Source: Phalacrocorax aristotelis (Eukaryota; Chordata; Aves; Suliformes; Phalacrocoracidae). From it: a DNA stretch of 64,000 nucleotides. A program made the translations under genes and the position numbers. Below, piece after piece: positions 1 to 48,080 of the stretch (the stretch's first letter is position 1; every line of letters starts with the position of its first letter). The notes under the pieces are model-generated. The model had not been told where the DNA came from, ran no database searches, and saw only the letters and a program-made list of their open reading frames with translations. The stretch lies in contig NC_134279.1 in assembly GCF_949628215.1 (NCBI RefSeq), forward strand, positions 64,153,766-64,217,765, written 5' to 3'.

Positions 1-35785
<35,785 letters not shown>

Positions 35786-35940
35786 ATTTATGCTTTGAAC
35801 TGAAGTTATTCAGAGGACAGCTTTAAGAGATGAGAGGATTCAAAGTTCAAGTTGTGCTCTTCACTTTGGTTCAATAATGGCCTTTATTTGAAAGCTTTTT
35901 AATTTTTCTTTACAGTAAATATTCCATTCTGATTTCATAA

Positions 35941-35946
35941 ATTAAA
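35941..35946 (+). terminator. DHX15: Proximal poly(A) signal ATTAAA (candidate)
   Basis: ATTAAA lies about 155 bases after the stop and is followed within 20 bases by a T/GT-rich stretch (cccttttgtgttg). It would give a very short 3' UTR. Confidence 0.45.
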
Positions 35947-36212
35947 CATTTATGCCTCCCTTTTGTGTTGACACTGTAGCTCATACTGGAAAAGCTGATC
36001 AATGTTTTGCAGTTTATTGAAAGTAGTTCTATATATAACAATGTTATAAGCATTTCTTTAGAAATGGTTGAAAATGCTTCTAAAAATGTGATTATCGACC
36101 ATGGTATGCATGATCGTTGTAATTGTTGACATTCCTTTTAGAAGTTGTGAAATGTTACAACTTGTGCTTATGTAGACACAATCTTCAGCTTCAGTACAAA
36201 GGTACTGACTTC

Positions 36213-36218
36213 AATAAA
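36213..36218 (+). terminator. DHX15: Distal poly(A) signal AATAAA of DHX15
   Basis: Canonical AATAAA about 430 bases after the stop, followed by T-rich and GT-rich sequence (taattttttg, then tatgtcagtatttctgttt). It is the likeliest main 3' end, with cleavage around 36235. Confidence 0.75.
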
Positions 36219-36752
36219 GTCTATTTATACTAATTTTTTGCCACAGTATGTCAGTATTTCTGTTTTAATCAAAATGTGAGAAGCCAGTTAGTCTCCCGTT
36301 AAACTGCTGTTTTATAGATATGGCAGTAGTTTAGTTTAATATTTTAATATCAAAAGTTCAGATGCTTAAGCCACTGCAGGTATGGTGACATCAGTGATAC
36401 ATACAATGTTGATCCCTTGCAAACTTGTTTAAATTATGCAAGAAGTTGTTTGAAAAATGAAATGCATTCAGAATTTCTTGGAGACCTTTTTTCAGACATA
36501 TGCCTGGATATTTCTTGGACCAAACTGTAGTGACAAGTCCTGTAAAGTGAAGTGTCTGTGGCCAGTTAGAGATTATTCTGCTGGGTGATTGTTCAGGTAC
36601 AGCTTAAGATCAACACAAATAATACTTCAGTGACACTGTAGGTCAAATTACATTGCACGATTGTAATCTTGTGGTGATTTTTAGTGAAATACAACTTGAC
36701 AGCATTTTCAATTTGGGAAAGCTAATCCCATGTGGAATTTATGCTAAGATTT

Positions 36753-37181
36753 GACCAGAGGGCTGGAGCACCTCTCCTATGAGGACAGGCTGAGAGAGTT
36801 GGGGTTGGTCAGCCTGGAGAAAAGAAGGCTCCAGGGAGACCTTATTGCAGCCTTCCAGTACCAGAAGGTGCATGAAAGCTGGAGAGGGGCTTTTTACAAG
36901 GCCATGTAGTGACAGGACAAGGGGTGATGGCTTTAAACTGAAAGAGGGTAGATTCAGATGAGATACAAGGAAGAAATTCTGCACTCTGAGGGTGGTGAGG
37001 CACTGCAACAGGTTGCCCAGGGAAGTTGTGGATGCCCCATCTGTGGCAGTGTTCAAGGCCAGGTTGGATGGGGCTTTGAGCCACCTGGTCAGGTGGAAGG
37101 TGTCCCTGCCCCCATGGTGGGGAGGGGTTGGCGAAGATGGCCTTTAAGGTCTCTTCAAGCCCAAACTGTTCTGTGAGTCTG
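36753..37181 (+). mobile_element. 5'-truncated CR1 LINE tail, near-identical to the intronic copy
   Basis: It starts abruptly at GACCAGAGGGCTGGAGCACC and parallels 5797-6234 of the intronic CR1 with few differences (by eye about 96-97% identical). It covers the last part of ORF2 and the 3' UTR. The end reads CTGTTCTGTGAGTCTGA, a slightly mutated ATTCTRTG pair. It lies about 510 bases after the DHX15 AATAAA, in sense orientation. Confidence 0.95.
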
Positions 37182-38386
37182 ATTTCACATCTTTGGTCAG
37201 ATTTCAGTTTTTCCGCTCCCTAGAATACACAGAGATTTAGTCCTTGTGGCAAAGAGGAGCTGGAGCAGCTCTTGCTGAAACGGGTTCCCCTAGAATGGGA
37301 ACTGTGTGCTGTCACGCTGTAAGGCTGAACCAAAACCAGGTTATGTTTGGAGTGCTGGCAGCTAACCTCAGTTACAAGACTAATCTTAAGCACTGATGTT
37401 TGGGGTATCCTATATAAATTGTAGCAGTTGGCTATAAAATTACTTGGAATCAAGAAACTTGAGGTTTCTCTTCTAGTTACAACTTCTTTTCTAAAATGCT
37501 GTTTGTATGAGGGGGAGTAGAGTTCTGAAAACAACTTTTTTGGTTAGTAATGAAAACAGTATTGTGAAAGAACCACATGTGAGGATGAAAGTTTGGGTGA
37601 ATTTATAGTACCCAGTGGGACTCATGAGTCTGCCCAAAGTTTGACAAGCGAGGGAGTGGGGCGTCTGCCTGTCCTCAGGCATTGCAGGATGGCTCTGGGC
37701 TTTGCTGCCCTGGGATGTCTTCAGTCGGAAGGAGGGAGGTCAACTCTTCATAAAATGTTGAACTGAATTAAGTTTTCTGACTGTAGTTACAAGAGTTTCT
37801 TTAAAATGTGGGGATCCTGAGTTTAAATGGTTTGATTTCAGACTGGTATTCTTAAACGTACAAATGTTTGTTTTACAAGCTCCTGCTGTAGGGTAACTGG
37901 GGTTCAGGATGTGGGGTGTCATGATGGCTTGCTTGTCGCCCTTCGGGGGGTGGGGGAGCTGCTTTGTGGAATGCTGAGAAACGGCTGCTTCCCAGGTAAG
38001 AATTCTTCTAGCGTTGGTGTGCAGCCTTCAGCTAATTGGTGTAGAACCACCTTCTGTGTGACTTTTCCCAGGTATGGCAAGGTCCATGAACACAGCCAGT
38101 TCTCAGCATGAAACCCCTTGAGGACACCACAACCAGCTGGCAGGAGCTGCAGTAGCTGGTACTTGCAAACGTGGGAGCAGATGGCTACGGCTGTGAGTGG
38201 AGCTTGACACGGGGGAGACTTTGGCCTGGTTTGTTTTTTTTTTTTCTTTTAATTGTCATACCCACAAACTCAGCCTGGGCCTTGACGGCCAGCCTGGGAT
38301 CTTTCATCCTCCTCTGTCTTTGCTACCAGGAATGCAAATACTCCAGGCCAAATTGATGTCCTCTGGCAGCTGTGTAACCCTCCCAT

Positions 38387-38462
38387 CTTCCAATTAAGTC
38401 TGACACCTGTGCAGTCCACCTAAAGGCACTGGGAGCACTCCTGTCACCAACTTAATTGGAAG
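38387..38462. repeat. Long perfect hairpin (13-bp arms) in intergenic DNA
   Basis: CTTCCAATTAAGT (38387-38399) and ACTTAATTGGAAG (38450-38462) are exact reverse complements. Directly inside, TGACA (38401-38405) pairs with TGTCA (38442-38446), and further in GTGC (38409-38412) can pair with GCAC (38435-38438). The fold is a 76-base stem-loop of roughly pre-microRNA size, though it could equally be a small inverted-repeat remnant. Confidence 0.75.
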
Positions 38463-41400
38463 GCTGTCTGGTGTCCCAGCTGTCAGCAGGGACAGAGCAG
38501 GCCAGGTGCCCTCTCCCCTCTTGGCTGTGGGAGTGTGAGCTGTGGGAAGCAGCTTGGCTCCTGGGATCCCACTGGGATCTGGGAGCGAGCACATCGAGGA
38601 GGTACTGAAGCTCGAGTGTCTTGGGAACCGAGTGGATTTGATGCTTGTGTGACATTTGTCTGTCACTGCAGTTCCCTGGAAAATACTTTTCTGGCAGAAG
38701 AACTGACAAGCAAAGTGCTTGCAATGCTTTAGGACTGAAGCATTTCCTCATACAGGGCTGTGTGGGCAAAGAACGTGGCCGTGCCTTTGCTAGCAGTCGT
38801 GCAGTGGAGGAGGGCCCTCAGGTTGGAGTCGGGAGGTCCCCAGCTGCGCAAGCCTGATTTCTAGCAACTCAGGGTACCTAAGGGTTTGGGGCAGTAATGT
38901 ACAGACTCGCTTAAATCACTGTGGGCTCCTTAGAGTTACTGCAGGTTTTTAGGATGCTGTTCTGGAGCCATGTAGCAGTGGGGAGGGAGCAAGCTATCTG
39001 AGAAGTGGCCCTCTCTGAAGGAGTTACAAGAGGGCCAGCATGGCTTCTTAAACATTTTCTAGGACCTTAGTGGAGACTGGATCAGGAACCCTCTTCTTAA
39101 CTAGGGCTGTCTCAGCTATGACAGATGCATGCAGAAGAACTGGCTTTGGAGAATAGCCCTCATTTTTCCTAAGTTAAGTGTTGAAAGGTAAAACCTTGTT
39201 CCCATTTTTCTCATGGAAAAACTGTCAAAAAAGGCTGCCCAGAGAAACAAAAGGAGCCCATGAAGGAGGTGCAGGAAAGAGGCCACTTCACTAGTGGGCG
39301 TATGAAGGTCGCTGCCTTCCTCCTAGAACAGTTAAGAACACCCGCAGTACTGCTTGTCATCAGAGCTTTGGTTTTGGCTGCTTGTACCACAGGCTGCAGT
39401 AAATGAGGGCCTGAGTTGGAAATTGCAAAATATACAGGAGTTTGCTAAGATCCAGTAGAAATTCTGCTTCCCATGCATTTTGTTCTGGGAAATGCCAGAG
39501 CTGACTGAGAGACCCTGTGGCTCTTCCCGCTGGCCTGCAGAGCGAGGGATGCAGGGTGAAGTAGGCCAGCTGCCCTGGCCGGCTCCAGCTGTTGGGTGTT
39601 CCCTGCCTCCCTGGTGTCGCTTCGGAGCTGAGTCCAGGCTGCTGGGGAGGGTGTAAGCGTGCTTGTTGTGGAGTACTGAGGAACTGCGCCCTTGGGATTA
39701 GTTGGTTGCCTGCTCTGGAACAATCTGAAAGGAAGAGCAGTGCTTTGTTTACTTAGAGTGGGTTTTTACCAGAATTCTGGTTGTTTTTGAAAATAGGTGG
39801 TTTGTATAAAATTATTTATAGTACGGGACTTTTGAAAATATAGAATTGATTAGGTGATAGGAAAATAGTGCTAAGTGAAAGGAGTACATTTTTTTGATAA
39901 GAGTCTTCCATCTTAATTGCGCTTCTGTATAATACCTCAAAGCAGTAAAGGGCTAATGTTGATGTGAGGTCATAACTGTGCTTGGGTGTGTTAGAGAAGT
40001 AGTTACTGATGGCTGGGTACGTAAAGCTGTGTTTAGGTGCATAGCTAGTGACGTGATGGGGGCATAAAGAAGTGACCACTTACACTGTGTTTAGATTTAT
40101 AGGGATTTTCTAGCACTTAGAAATTTTGTCAGAGAAAAGAATAGATGGTGACTTCATGCTTCCCTGTGTCTTGATGTCATAAACCCCCCTGACCTTTGCT
40201 TTTGGGAGCTCTGTATATACACCAGTGCAAAAGGCAGGCGCTGAAGCAGGAATGGGTTCGCTTGCTGTACCTGCACTCACTCACTGATGTCCAGGTGCTG
40301 CTGGTACCGGCCAGTCCGTGTTGCTGCGCTCTGTACTGGTGGGGTCAGCTTTGCCTGAGAGAGCAATGCCGTGATTTCTGATCACCGCCTCCCTGTTTGG
40401 ATCAGGGCTTGTGAAACGCTGTTAACTCCTATGCTGCCTGCACAGTCCGTACTGGAACCAGCTAATGATTTGCCATAAGAAATGCAGCGTAAAGAAAAAA
40501 TGCTGAAATTAGCTTTTGGTATGTCATTTAAAAAGAAGCCTTAAAAAAAGTTGAAGGGCAAATAGTTTTCCTTCCTTACAGTCAACCTACAATTATTAAA
40601 TGGTAATCAGATTGCTGGAGTTCGCTTCATTTTTGGACAACTTAAAAATAAAAAGCCATCCCACACCATGATACTAGGAAGCAGAGAGTTGTATTCTAAA
40701 GTACGTGAGTTTATTCACTTACTGTAATTTGTGAGGACTAGCTGTTTACCTTGCTTTTAGAACAGCTGAATGTTTTAATAATAAACGTCTTTTACTATTA
40801 GAAGTATAACCTTGTATTGGTACTCTGTTGACATTTTAAAATTATTTAACTTCAGGACTATGTATGTGAAGCAGAGAGGGGAAAAATTATCTGCTTGGCC
40901 AACCTGGTTTGTTTTTTCTACTCATTCATCTCACACTGGTAGCTTGCTTTTGCAGTTTGCTTCCTAGAACTGTTCTGATGCAAAACTGGGCACCGGTCCC
41001 TGGTAATACAAACATTAGATAGTTCTGAGCTTTAAAACTGGGACAAAACCATTATGTGAGAGCATTTGCCCCCTTTCGCTTTCCCTTTCGCAAATGCCAG
41101 GCTTGGGCAGCCTCTGATTTGCACGGATGCATTGGAGACAAGTGGTTGGCATCAAGGAGATCCCGGCTGCCAGTGTCAAGGGATTAAGCTAAATATGGCA
41201 ACAGCAGTGAAGTCCTGTTCCTGTGGCAGCAGTAATGGGCTGCTGCTGCTGGCGGGAGGTGTTCTAGTTTTGCAGTTTTGACTCGGATGCGGTACCTTCT
41301 CAGGAACAGACTGTATGTCGGACAGATGATGGAATAATTCTCATTTGTGTACATCTCGGCTCTGAGTGATTCTTTAAGCTTTTTCCAGCTGTGAAAGCTA

Positions 41401-43385
41401 TGCAGTAGTTATGTTGTATAGAAATATAAAACGTAGCACAAATTAATGTTGATAATAAATATTTTCTGTGGCTCTAAACATTTATTATTTTGGGTTGGTC
41501 TTATTCTTTTAGCTAAAGTAGGCTCTTGCCTTCCATTTGAATTCAGCGTGTATTTTGTAAGCGTATCGCTGTATTGCATTAATGTGCCCGGCCTCATTGC
41601 TTCCAGCAGCAGAAACGATAAACACTTAAAGCATCGAGCGCTTACCGGGCTCCGTGGAGTGGAGGGCTGCTGGGGGACCTACTTCCTGACTGCTTTCTAT
41701 ATTTAAATACTCAGCCGTGTAGTGAAACTGCTTCTGCTTATCTTAGTAACCAGTTTTATCCTCAAAAATATGGACCTTTTCAGCTCTATGAGGATGCTAG
41801 TGTTTACTATCAAAATTCATGTGTGATTTTAAAGAGTTACAGACTAAACTCGGCCTTTCAAACCTTAGAATGATATCTCTGCGGTTGCTTTATTTTGCGT
41901 GTTGATTAACAAGTAACTGATAAGCCTTTTACTGTGACAGGGGTAGTATCGTTCTTTTAAAAAATGCAGTGCACTGCGAACCTTTCCTGAAAGGCTTGCA
42001 GAGCGTACGGCAGCAGAAGGTTAAACGCAGCATGATTCGTGAAGTGTTTCTGTGAGCAGCTAGCTGTCCGGGAGGATACTGGCTGCTTTCTTCCAATGAG
42101 TTGCTGGGTTATGCAATATAATGGAAGTGAACTTAAATGACTGCTATTTTTACATACTTTAAAAAAATAATTTGATTAAGAGCAGAAATCAAAGATAAGA
42201 ACTGGCAAGAATTTAAAATTCCAGTCTTAGTGTTCAAAATAATACATACCCTCTCCGGTGAAAACAGTCATTTAATTTTTAGTAAACTTATGGACAGTGA
42301 GCGGCTTCTCCCCATAAGCAAACCAGTGTTAAGGAAAAATCCATACAGGAATGGAAACAAGAACCTTAGAACACTTACTCCATTTTGGATGTTAGATCGG
42401 GGCTGTGCTTTGCACCTTTAGCGGTGAGTCCAACAAGGAGCTTCAGAGCAATGTAAATCCAAACACCCCGTTCCAATGCTGGCTCTCCGCATTCTTGAGC
42501 GCAGTCAAACGTGGCTGACTGCTGACGTGGTGCTAGAGTTGGGATTTTTCTGCAGCCCAGAGAAATCCTGTTTGTTCTGGAGGAGAATTATGGGAGGAAA
42601 AGTGAATAAGAAAATATTCAATTATATTAAATGGTAATGGCCTACTTCATGATCTCTTTCATAATCATATTCTCCACACAATAATTGCCTACAATGAATA
42701 TTATTTTTGCAAGTAAAGCTTAAGAATCCAACCGTTTGTAGTCTACTGGCTTGATAGGAGACTAATGTTTAGATCTCCCATTAGGTACAGTGAGGTTTCA
42801 GAAATTAATTTGCTTTTTTTAGCAGTCCCTTGATCAAACTAATCTGATTATAAAAACAACTTTATCAATGCTGGGCTGTCTAGACTCAGAACAGAGCTTC
42901 CTAAATTAGAAACAAAGTCAGCAGCACATCTTTGTTCTTACTCCTTCCAAAACTTCGACATGAAAAAAGTAAAAATTTGCAGAGACATTTTAATGGCCTT
43001 GCATTGCACTCGCTCTAACCTGCCTTAAGAAAAACAGTTATTCTTTCCCTTGATTTCGGGCAATATGCCACAGAAGGCACATGTGCTTGTGTGCTGCAAT
43101 ACCATGCCTGGTACAAAGGCCTGCCGAGCTCAGAGTAGGTCTTCTCCTTGTGAGGTTTGTTTATATTAATGCATCAAATAGGATGATGTCACTGAAGAAA
43201 TACAAAGTTAATGATCTGTCAAATCCCTTTGAAATATCTATCAATTATTTCTGAGTGTTTGCTGCCTCTTTGTGGTATTTCTTGTGTAAAAATGGAATTC
43301 TGTTCGATCAAAGCTTTTCTTGGGATTATGCAAAAGACAGTTAAATGCAGTTTCTCTGAGTTCTACAGCATGTGACTGGGAGTCT

Positions 43386-43757
43386 TCAGTCTTCCTCCCC
43401 CCTCCACATTCCTCCCCACATGGCATGGCGTATAGTGCCAAAGGGGTAGCCAAATATTTTTTTGAATGTCTGTAATATACTTTGAGGTGCTACTGCTTTA
43501 TCAAGAAGCTTTGAATAACGTGCTGCATGGCGAAGCCTCTTATCTTTTTCATCATCTGAGCAATGACAAGAGATCTCGCTGTACCTTTCAGTACATTCAT
43601 TCTTAGATGACATCTTTACTGTGATCGGTAAAATAGTGGCGAATCTACTCCGCTTATTAGCAAACCACAGGGTGATATGATCTGAACGTACCCGGGGCAG
43701 GCAGAGTAGCTGTGGGGTTGTTCTCAGATGTAGCGGCAGAGACTCACGAGAGGCCAA
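43386..43757 (-). other. Unrecognised open frame, 76 codons from its ATG
   Basis: A minus-strand open frame, open from 43757, whose first ATG is at 43613-43611 with A at -3. From there it reads MSSKNECTER and onward, is rich in charged residues (SDDEKDKRLRHAARYSK) and has an aromatic end with IFGYPFGTIRHAM. Local CpG density is above the surroundings. I do not recognise the family. It could be a retained exon of an unknown gene, an old repeat, or chance. Confidence 0.2.
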
Positions 43758-44323
43758 CCATCTTGATTCCTGCTAATTTGGGTTATTCTAGGATTTTTCT
43801 CCACTTTGATTAGTTACCTCATATAGTTACTTCATAACTATAATCAGAGAAATCACAGAAACATAATCACAGAAATGTTATTTTAGGGAAGTTATAATCT
43901 GATAGGGCTTTAGTAATGTATTTACGTTGTTAATTGGTGGTGAGACTATAGAAGATGTGAACTACCTTGTAAGTTCATGCCTGCCTACATTTGAATGGCA
44001 CGTATTCACTGGTTGATATTTATAATTTTGGGGGTATTGAACCGATGGAGATTACTCATGTTGAAAAGCTGCTGAAGGCCTGAACCAGGAATTAAATTAT
44101 CATAGTGGCTTCATTTTGTTAACAGTCTCATTGAAAATATCTTGCTTGCAGGACAATCAAACTCATCAGTGTTCTGCTCTTCCCCTTCAGTAGACAAAGT
44201 TTTAATCAGTGGCACACTTGATCTTGCAGAATTCAAGGAAAATAATTTCCTGCATTTTTGAGATGAGCAAAAATTCATGTAATCTAGCTTTTAAACTCCT
44301 GGCACTTTTTTTTTTCTTTCTTT

Positions 44324-44530
44324 TTGAATAATCAGCTTCACTTCAGTCAGTGCCTATTTCACACAACTTCAATTACCAGGATGACCCAATGCTTAGATGG
44401 GATTAGCTCGTGGATGAAGAGCAAGGAACTGAATTTGAACTTGGGCAGGACAAATAATAGCCTGATGGTGAGATCAAAACATTTTGAAAAATGTTCCATT
44501 TTCTCTAAGTTGTCTATCTGCAACTGGTCT
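44324..44530 (+). mobile_element. Decayed LINE reverse-transcriptase fragment (L2-like)
   Basis: The + strand reads CLDGISSWMKSKELNLNL, which follows the pattern CLxxIxxWMkxNxLxLNxxKT that comes just after the YADD box in L2-clade and related LINEs. A degraded Y-x-DD (taccaggatgaccc near 44375) lies upstream but one frame off. Frame breaks show it is non-functional. The clade assignment is tentative. Confidence 0.5.
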
Positions 44531-47500
44531 TTGTATTTAGATGGCTTTAGAGAATCTTGTTCTTCATTTCTGATGGGTCTTACGTAGCAGCATTTACAAA
44601 AAAATACTTTTCTACTGTTCTCTCTTTCTTGGAGCTGCCATCCTATCTTAGCCGTCAGCCATCTAACGTATATTACCTCTCTGTTTTTTGGATGAAGCAC
44701 AACGGATGCTATCTTCACCATCTAGTGAACTTATGAGTTATATTCCAGGTCTTGGTTTTTTCCCTCAAGACTCTTAAGAGCCTGGACTCAGCTCTGGGTT
44801 GAAGACCATGAGTGCCAAAGCTGGTGCCAGTTATTTCTTTGGTGTAACTGAACTTTCTGAAACAAGGGTTTAACTTGTCTGTGCCGTAAGCATGCAGTAA
44901 CTGTAAGCACAAGACGGTGTAATAAATTTCAACAGTAATTAATAATCATCTCAAATCTCACTACCTTGTGCCTTAATTGTAAGAACCATTTCTTCTGTCA
45001 CCGTATACAGCGAAGACTCCAACACAATACTGCTGCCTTTTTGATGAGAGGAGGAACGAGCAGATATTAGTCACCTAGTTTAGTGTGCTCTTTGAAAGTG
45101 TTCAGATGCTACAGTGATAGATACAATCATAAGTATAACAGAACTTTAGAAAAGCTGGCTCTGATAAATTCCAATACCACCACCATTCAGTGGGTGGAAA
45201 GCATCTGTTTTCTGTATTTTGATCAATGACATTCAGTTTTCTGAATGCAATTTTCTTTCAGCAGAACCTTGCATTTTTTTGAACCGTGACAGGTAATTGA
45301 AGTTTGGGAGTGTTTTTCCAGGATATCTCAGGAAAGCTGTATTTTGATTAACCTTGATCGGTTATGCCAATATTGGAAAATCTGCACAGGTAGCTCTTGT
45401 GGTTGAGGCCGATGAATCCAATGTGTGGAAACTGTTCTGGGAACTCCAGGTCTCTCGGGTAGCTCAGAACAGGGCTGTCTAGCCACATGAGGGTGAAAAA
45501 AGCCATCTGGATTTCGGCTAGAATACAGTGAGAAGCCAGTGAAAAAAAGTACAACACTGAAATAATGCTTTAAAGGTGAATGTGGCTGCTGTGTTCTCAT
45601 TTGCTGGTGGTTTCATTCTCAGTTGTGCCTAATGTTACATTTTTGTATTAAAGGCATGAGTTATCTTGAAAGTTAAATAGAAACCTAAACACTCTGGAAT
45701 CTCCACTTATTTCTGCTGTAAGTAGGTTTTTGCTCCTCTGGGCCTAATTGCTTTTATATAAACATTGTCTAATGATGTTGCTTGACTTTTCCAAGGGTCT
45801 AGTACTTAAACTGTTGATCTTCTCAAATATTAAAAGGATGTAATACCTAGCTCCAGAGATGTTCATAAAGCAAAATGAAATAATTTGACAGAAGGTGCTA
45901 AGGAAGCTTTAAAGTATTAGCCTAATAGAAAACCTATCAGTGGACTTTTTAAAGCCTTTCCTCTTCAATTTTTATGGACTGTCTTAATTGACTTTAAAAG
46001 GCTTTTATGCACTTATGAATGGGCTAAGTAGAAATACTTTTTTTTTTTACCTGCAAGTAAGATACAGGGACAGCTTCTAACTTTGTTTTAGAATATCTGA
46101 TCTTATAGGTTTTTGCCCTGTGAGAAAGGATTTTGAACTAATGAAGTCTAGCAAAGTCAGGAATATAAAAAAAGTACGTGTCTGCTAACGGTGACAACTT
46201 GAAGAAAAAAAAAAAGTGACAATGGTGAATGAAAGAACAGTACCCATAAAATATTTTGAGGTATTTATGATCACAAGCTTTAAAATTAGTGGGGACTGCA
46301 GCACTCAGTTTAAATGCTACACTGATTATTAGAGGGACGCTAAACTACCTAAACAAAATGTACAGCCATAGAGTCTCACTTTGTGTTGTAGAATCTTAAT
46401 TTAGAAGCTACAGCTGAGTTGAATCCTGATCCTCTTGGGACTGTTCTGATACAAATCTGCCTGCTTACATGGAACATACAAGTTGAAGATGAATTTTTTT
46501 TCTATCCCAAATTCTCCATATGCTTCTCAAACCAAAGGCCTCTAGAAGCCTTGCTTTTCAGTGAATTCCTCAAGAGATCACTCTGCGTAAAGAAAGGAAA
46601 GATGCATTCCTGATGTTCTGGCTTTTGCCTGCAGCAATAGTGTACTTTACTCTTTGAGAAGTGTCTCCCAAAACTTGACACTTGGTGGTACCAGATCTGT
46701 TGCTGGCTCAAACAGCAGTCCCTGGCCTTAGTCTTGTCTGTGTGCACCAGCCTCAGGGGAATGAGGATGTGCTGTCTGTGAGAAGACAGGACCAGCCTCA
46801 GTTTCAAATCTTCACCCTGGTTCACCTTATTCCCATACCAGACAGGCTTTGCAGGTAAAAAAAAAAAAACTCAAATGCACACATACACAAAAGAAAACAG
46901 TTTCTAGTTTATCTAATAGACTTTGAAAGTCTTTAAGCTGCAAACATGGAAGCAAAGACCAAACCAAATTAAATTCTAGACTGCATTGAACAAGGTGCCT
47001 TTCTAGCTGCTTCCTAGCTGCCTAGTACTCTGGCACATCCTAACTGTGCAGTATTATGCTGTGTGCGCCTCTGAAGAGATTTGAATAGTTTTCTCTGTTC
47101 CACCTGCACCAGGCCTCTTTCAGCACAGATGGAGTATTAATGGTTATCCTGAGGTTACTTCTGTTATTCAAACATCTCCTGGATTTTGCTGTTTCCTGCA
47201 CACTGCATTAATCCATTTATTCTAAGTTCTTTACAAGAGTTTATTTTATTTTATCTCCACTTTACTCCTTCCTGCCCATGGGACTGAGTACACCTTAGCA
47301 TCTATTCTATGAGCTGTTAGCCGACAGGGATATCAGACAACGGTTGTTTGTAGATTTTATGGTGTTTGGTTACACACTTCTAGTAATAGAAGTAACATAC
47401 AAAGGTTTTTGCTTCATCACCAACATCACAGTAACAATGATGTTAGTGTGCTAAATCGTGCGATAGACAACTAAATTATCAGCCGTATCGGTAATGGCTG

Positions 47501-47953
47501 GTTGACTGAAAACATCTACAGCTGGTCTGGAGGAGCAGTACATAATGCTATCAGTAAGTTTTCAGATGTTGCTTTGCTGCTAGCACAAGTGTGCTCTGCT
47601 GAGGCTTCAAATAGGTTCTGAGTAGTTCACAGCTGTACAAAAAGAGTCCAGGTGGATCTCCATTAGTGACTGATCATGGTGCAATTAAGCTTAACCTCCT
47701 ACCAGTCATGCTCCCCCAGGGGCAGCTCTCTGAACTTCCCATGAAGAGATTTTGAGCTAGAGCAAATGGTTAACAGCAGGATGAGGAACAATGAAGGGAA
47801 AAGATAAGAAAACCCCCAAACATTTAAGAACCCATAATCTGTTTTAAGGCTTTTAAAGATCATTGCATTGGAGGGGCAGATAGTATGTGCGTCGCTAGAG
47901 CAGAGGAAATAGGGTAAATGCCACCTACTGAAGTGTACAAAAACATCAGATAT

Positions 47954-48014
47954 TGGGGGGGGGGGACGACAGGAAAAGAAAAACAAAAAAGAAAAGGAGA
48001 AGAGAAAGGAGAAG
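47954..48014 (+). repeat. G-run followed by polypurine tract
   Basis: A run of about ten G residues near 47956-47966 is followed by a near-pure A/G stretch to 48014 (aggaaaagaaaaac, aaaagaaaaggagaag). It is a candidate triplex or slippage-prone site. Confidence 0.7.
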
Positions 48015-48018
48015 CATC

Positions 48019-48080
48019 CAAACTGTAGGATTTTCAGTTCAAAATGTAGGAACTTTGGTTCAAACCATAGAATCTTAGTG
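48019..48080. repeat. Degenerate 21-bp tandem repeat, three copies
   Basis: CAAACTGTAGGATTTTCAGTT (48019-48039, shown in part by its first 20 bases), CAAAATGTAGGAACTTTGGT (48040-) and CAAACCATAGAATCTTAGTG (48061-48080) are aligned head to tail. Each starts with CAAA and has TAG at the same offset. A fourth CAAAC begins at 48081. Confidence 0.6.

Larger units (their letters stand above)
35786..36240 (+). other. DHX15: DHX15 3' untranslated region
   Basis: About 455 bases of AT-rich sequence between the stop codon and the region just after the distal AATAAA. The exact cleavage site cannot be read from the sequence. Confidence 0.8.
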
